Shown: one piece after another, positions 5,031 through 5,998 of the stretch
How positions within the stretch are numbered: position 1 is the first letter of the stretch
Layout of the letters: each line of letters starts with the position of its first letter
Assembly (NCBI GenBank): GCA_938005655.1
Contig: CALLNA010000214.1
Span: 1-5,998, forward strand
Reading direction: 5' to 3'
Source: an uncultured Novosphingobium sp.
GTDB taxonomy: Bacteria; Pseudomonadota; Alphaproteobacteria; Sphingomonadales; Sphingomonadaceae
Length of the DNA: 5,998 bases
Position numbers and translations under genes: made by a program
Notes under the pieces: generated by a model
The model's database searches: none
What the model was told of the DNA's origin: nothing
What the model saw: the letters and a program-made list of their open reading frames with translations, nothing else

Positions 5031-5998
5031 CTGGGCGATCCACTGGCCGGAGTTCTGGTATTCGGGGCGGATGCCGGTCGCCTGGGGCAGGTTCTGCCCG
5101 CGATAGAGCGCGTCGCCGCCGCGCTGGATCTGTTCGGTCGAATAGGTCGGGACCGGCGCCGAGCGGACGGGCGCGAGGCCGGTCGCGGTCGGGACGAGGG
5201 CGGCCTGCGCCTGCTTGAGCCCTTCGGCATAGGCGCGCTCGATCGCCAGCGGATCGACCGGATCGGGCCGGCTGGCGGCGCGCGCGTCGCGGGCGTGCGG
5301 GGCGGCCAGCGGCTCGCCGCCGCGATAGGCGAAGGTGAAGGTCGCCGAACTGCCCGCCGGTCCCCGGAAACTGTAGAAGCGGTGCGCGCCGATCGTCAGC
5401 AGGTAGTTGAGGCTCGGTGCCCAATAGGGATGGACCGCGACCGTGTGGTAATGGGTGGCGAGGCCTACCGGCGCATAGACGTAGCCCGACAGCGCCTCGC
5501 GCGCGACCTGGGCCGCGCGTTCCCAGAACAGGCGGATCGGCACGCGGGCCAGCGAGCCGTCGCAGGTGAAGCTGAACTGGCAGCCGGTCGATTTCTCCGA
5601 CCCCTGATAGACCACGCCGCAAACGGGCTTGGGATAGGCCGGATGGGCGACCCGGTTGAGCACGACCTGGGCGACTGCGCGCTGGCCGGCGTCCGGCTCG
5701 CTCGCCGCCTCGTAGTATATCGCCGCGGTCAGGCATTGCTCGGCGCGGGTGCGGTCGACGCCGCTGTTGTCGACGCGCATCGCCCGCGCGACCGGCCCGG
5801 GCGCGGGGTCGAAGCTGGTCGGCGCGTCCTCGGCATCGGAATGGACGCCCTGGCCGAGCTGCTGCGGGGCGAGGTAGTAGAAGGCAGAGCCGGGGAACGA
5901 CTGGCCCGGCTGCTCGAATGGCATGGGCTGGACCGGCACCTCGGCCTTGCCAGCGTCGCCGATGTCGAAGTCCCACTGGCTAGGCGCGGCCACGGCGG
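5019..5998 (-). CDS. SleB-family cell wall hydrolase (Hydrolase_2), N-terminus beyond the window
   Basis: The stop is TAG at 5019-5021 and the frame stays open to the right edge. A GTG at 5993 could be read as a start but is probably internal: the edge codons give AVA followed by APSQWDF, which looks like a signal peptidase I cleavage site, so the signal peptide should lie just outside. Numbering from that GTG, residues 1-80 are a Pro/Gln/Asp-rich stretch. The SleB-type catalytic domain runs about 84-210: AEQCLTAAIYYEAASEP, with Glu95 as the likely catalytic acid, then VAQVVLNRV, CGVVYQGS, CQFSFTCDG, ATHYHT (179-184) and a HRFYSF end. Cys87, 125, 138 and 144 could form two disulfides. A low-complexity Ala/Pro/Arg/Gln tail of about 100 residues follows. 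Members cut peptidoglycan. Bacillus SleB acts in spore germination, whereas proteobacterial relatives presumably remodel the wall in the periplasm. The family is secure; the exact bond cut and the role here are inferred. Confidence 0.9.
   Translation of the reverse strand, partial: AVAAPSQWDFDIGDAGKAEVPVQPMPFEQPGQSFPGSAFYYLAPQQLGQGVHSDAEDAPTSFDPAPGPVARAMRVDNSGVDRTRAEQCLTAAIYYEAASEPDAGQRAVAQVVLNRVAHPAYPKPVCGVVYQGSEKSTGCQFSFTCDGSLARVPIRLFWERAAQVAREALSGYVYAPVGLATHYHTVAVHPYWAPSLNYLLTIGAHRFYSFRGPAGSSATFTFAYRGGEPLAAPHARDARAASRPDPVDPLAIERAYAEGLKQAQAALVPTATGLAPVRSAPVPTYSTEQIQRGGDALYRGQNLPQATGIRPEYQNSGQWIAQPTS

Overview
The window is high-GC DNA with a strong G/C preference at third codon positions. 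It looks like an alphaproteobacterial chromosome, most likely from a sphingomonad (Sphingomonadales). The pointers are the SleB-type cell wall hydrolase, the small 'AANDN' protein, the membrane GGDEF-EAL protein, and a CtrA-type TTAACCAT half-site. This assignment is inferred from family resemblance, not from a database search. I see no tRNA, rRNA, insertion sequence, CRISPR array or phage gene.

Layout, left to right: (1) bases 1-1620, plus strand: the 3' part of a flavin/iron-sulfur oxidoreductase of the trimethylamine dehydrogenase/2,4-dienoyl-CoA reductase type, cut by the left edge. (2) 1651-3585, minus strand: a complete membrane-anchored GGDEF-EAL protein for cyclic-di-GMP turnover, convergent with gene 1 across a 30-base gap. 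(3) 3691-3999, minus strand: a small 102-residue protein of unknown function, 105 bases upstream of the GGDEF-EAL gene in the same orientation. (4) 4221-5000, plus strand: an exported, cysteine-free 259-residue protein with a possible LolA-like fold, divergent from gene 3 across a 221-base intergenic region. (5) 5019-5998, minus strand: a SleB-family cell wall hydrolase running off the right edge, convergent with gene 4 across only 18 bases.

The genes do not form one pathway. Two encode envelope proteins (4 and 5), one makes or degrades a second messenger (2), and one is a metabolic redox enzyme (1). The gaps between genes are short, and the only sizeable ones (3586-3690 and 4000-4220) are where regulation could sit. 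The first holds a CtrA half-site and an inverted repeat upstream of the c-di-GMP gene. That gene also carries a strong interrupted palindrome in its first codons.

I did not find a convincing undescribed multi-gene system. The items most worth a second look are the possible CtrA link to c-di-GMP signalling, the lack of a canonical product-inhibition site in the GGDEF domain, and the two unrecognised proteins (3 and 4).
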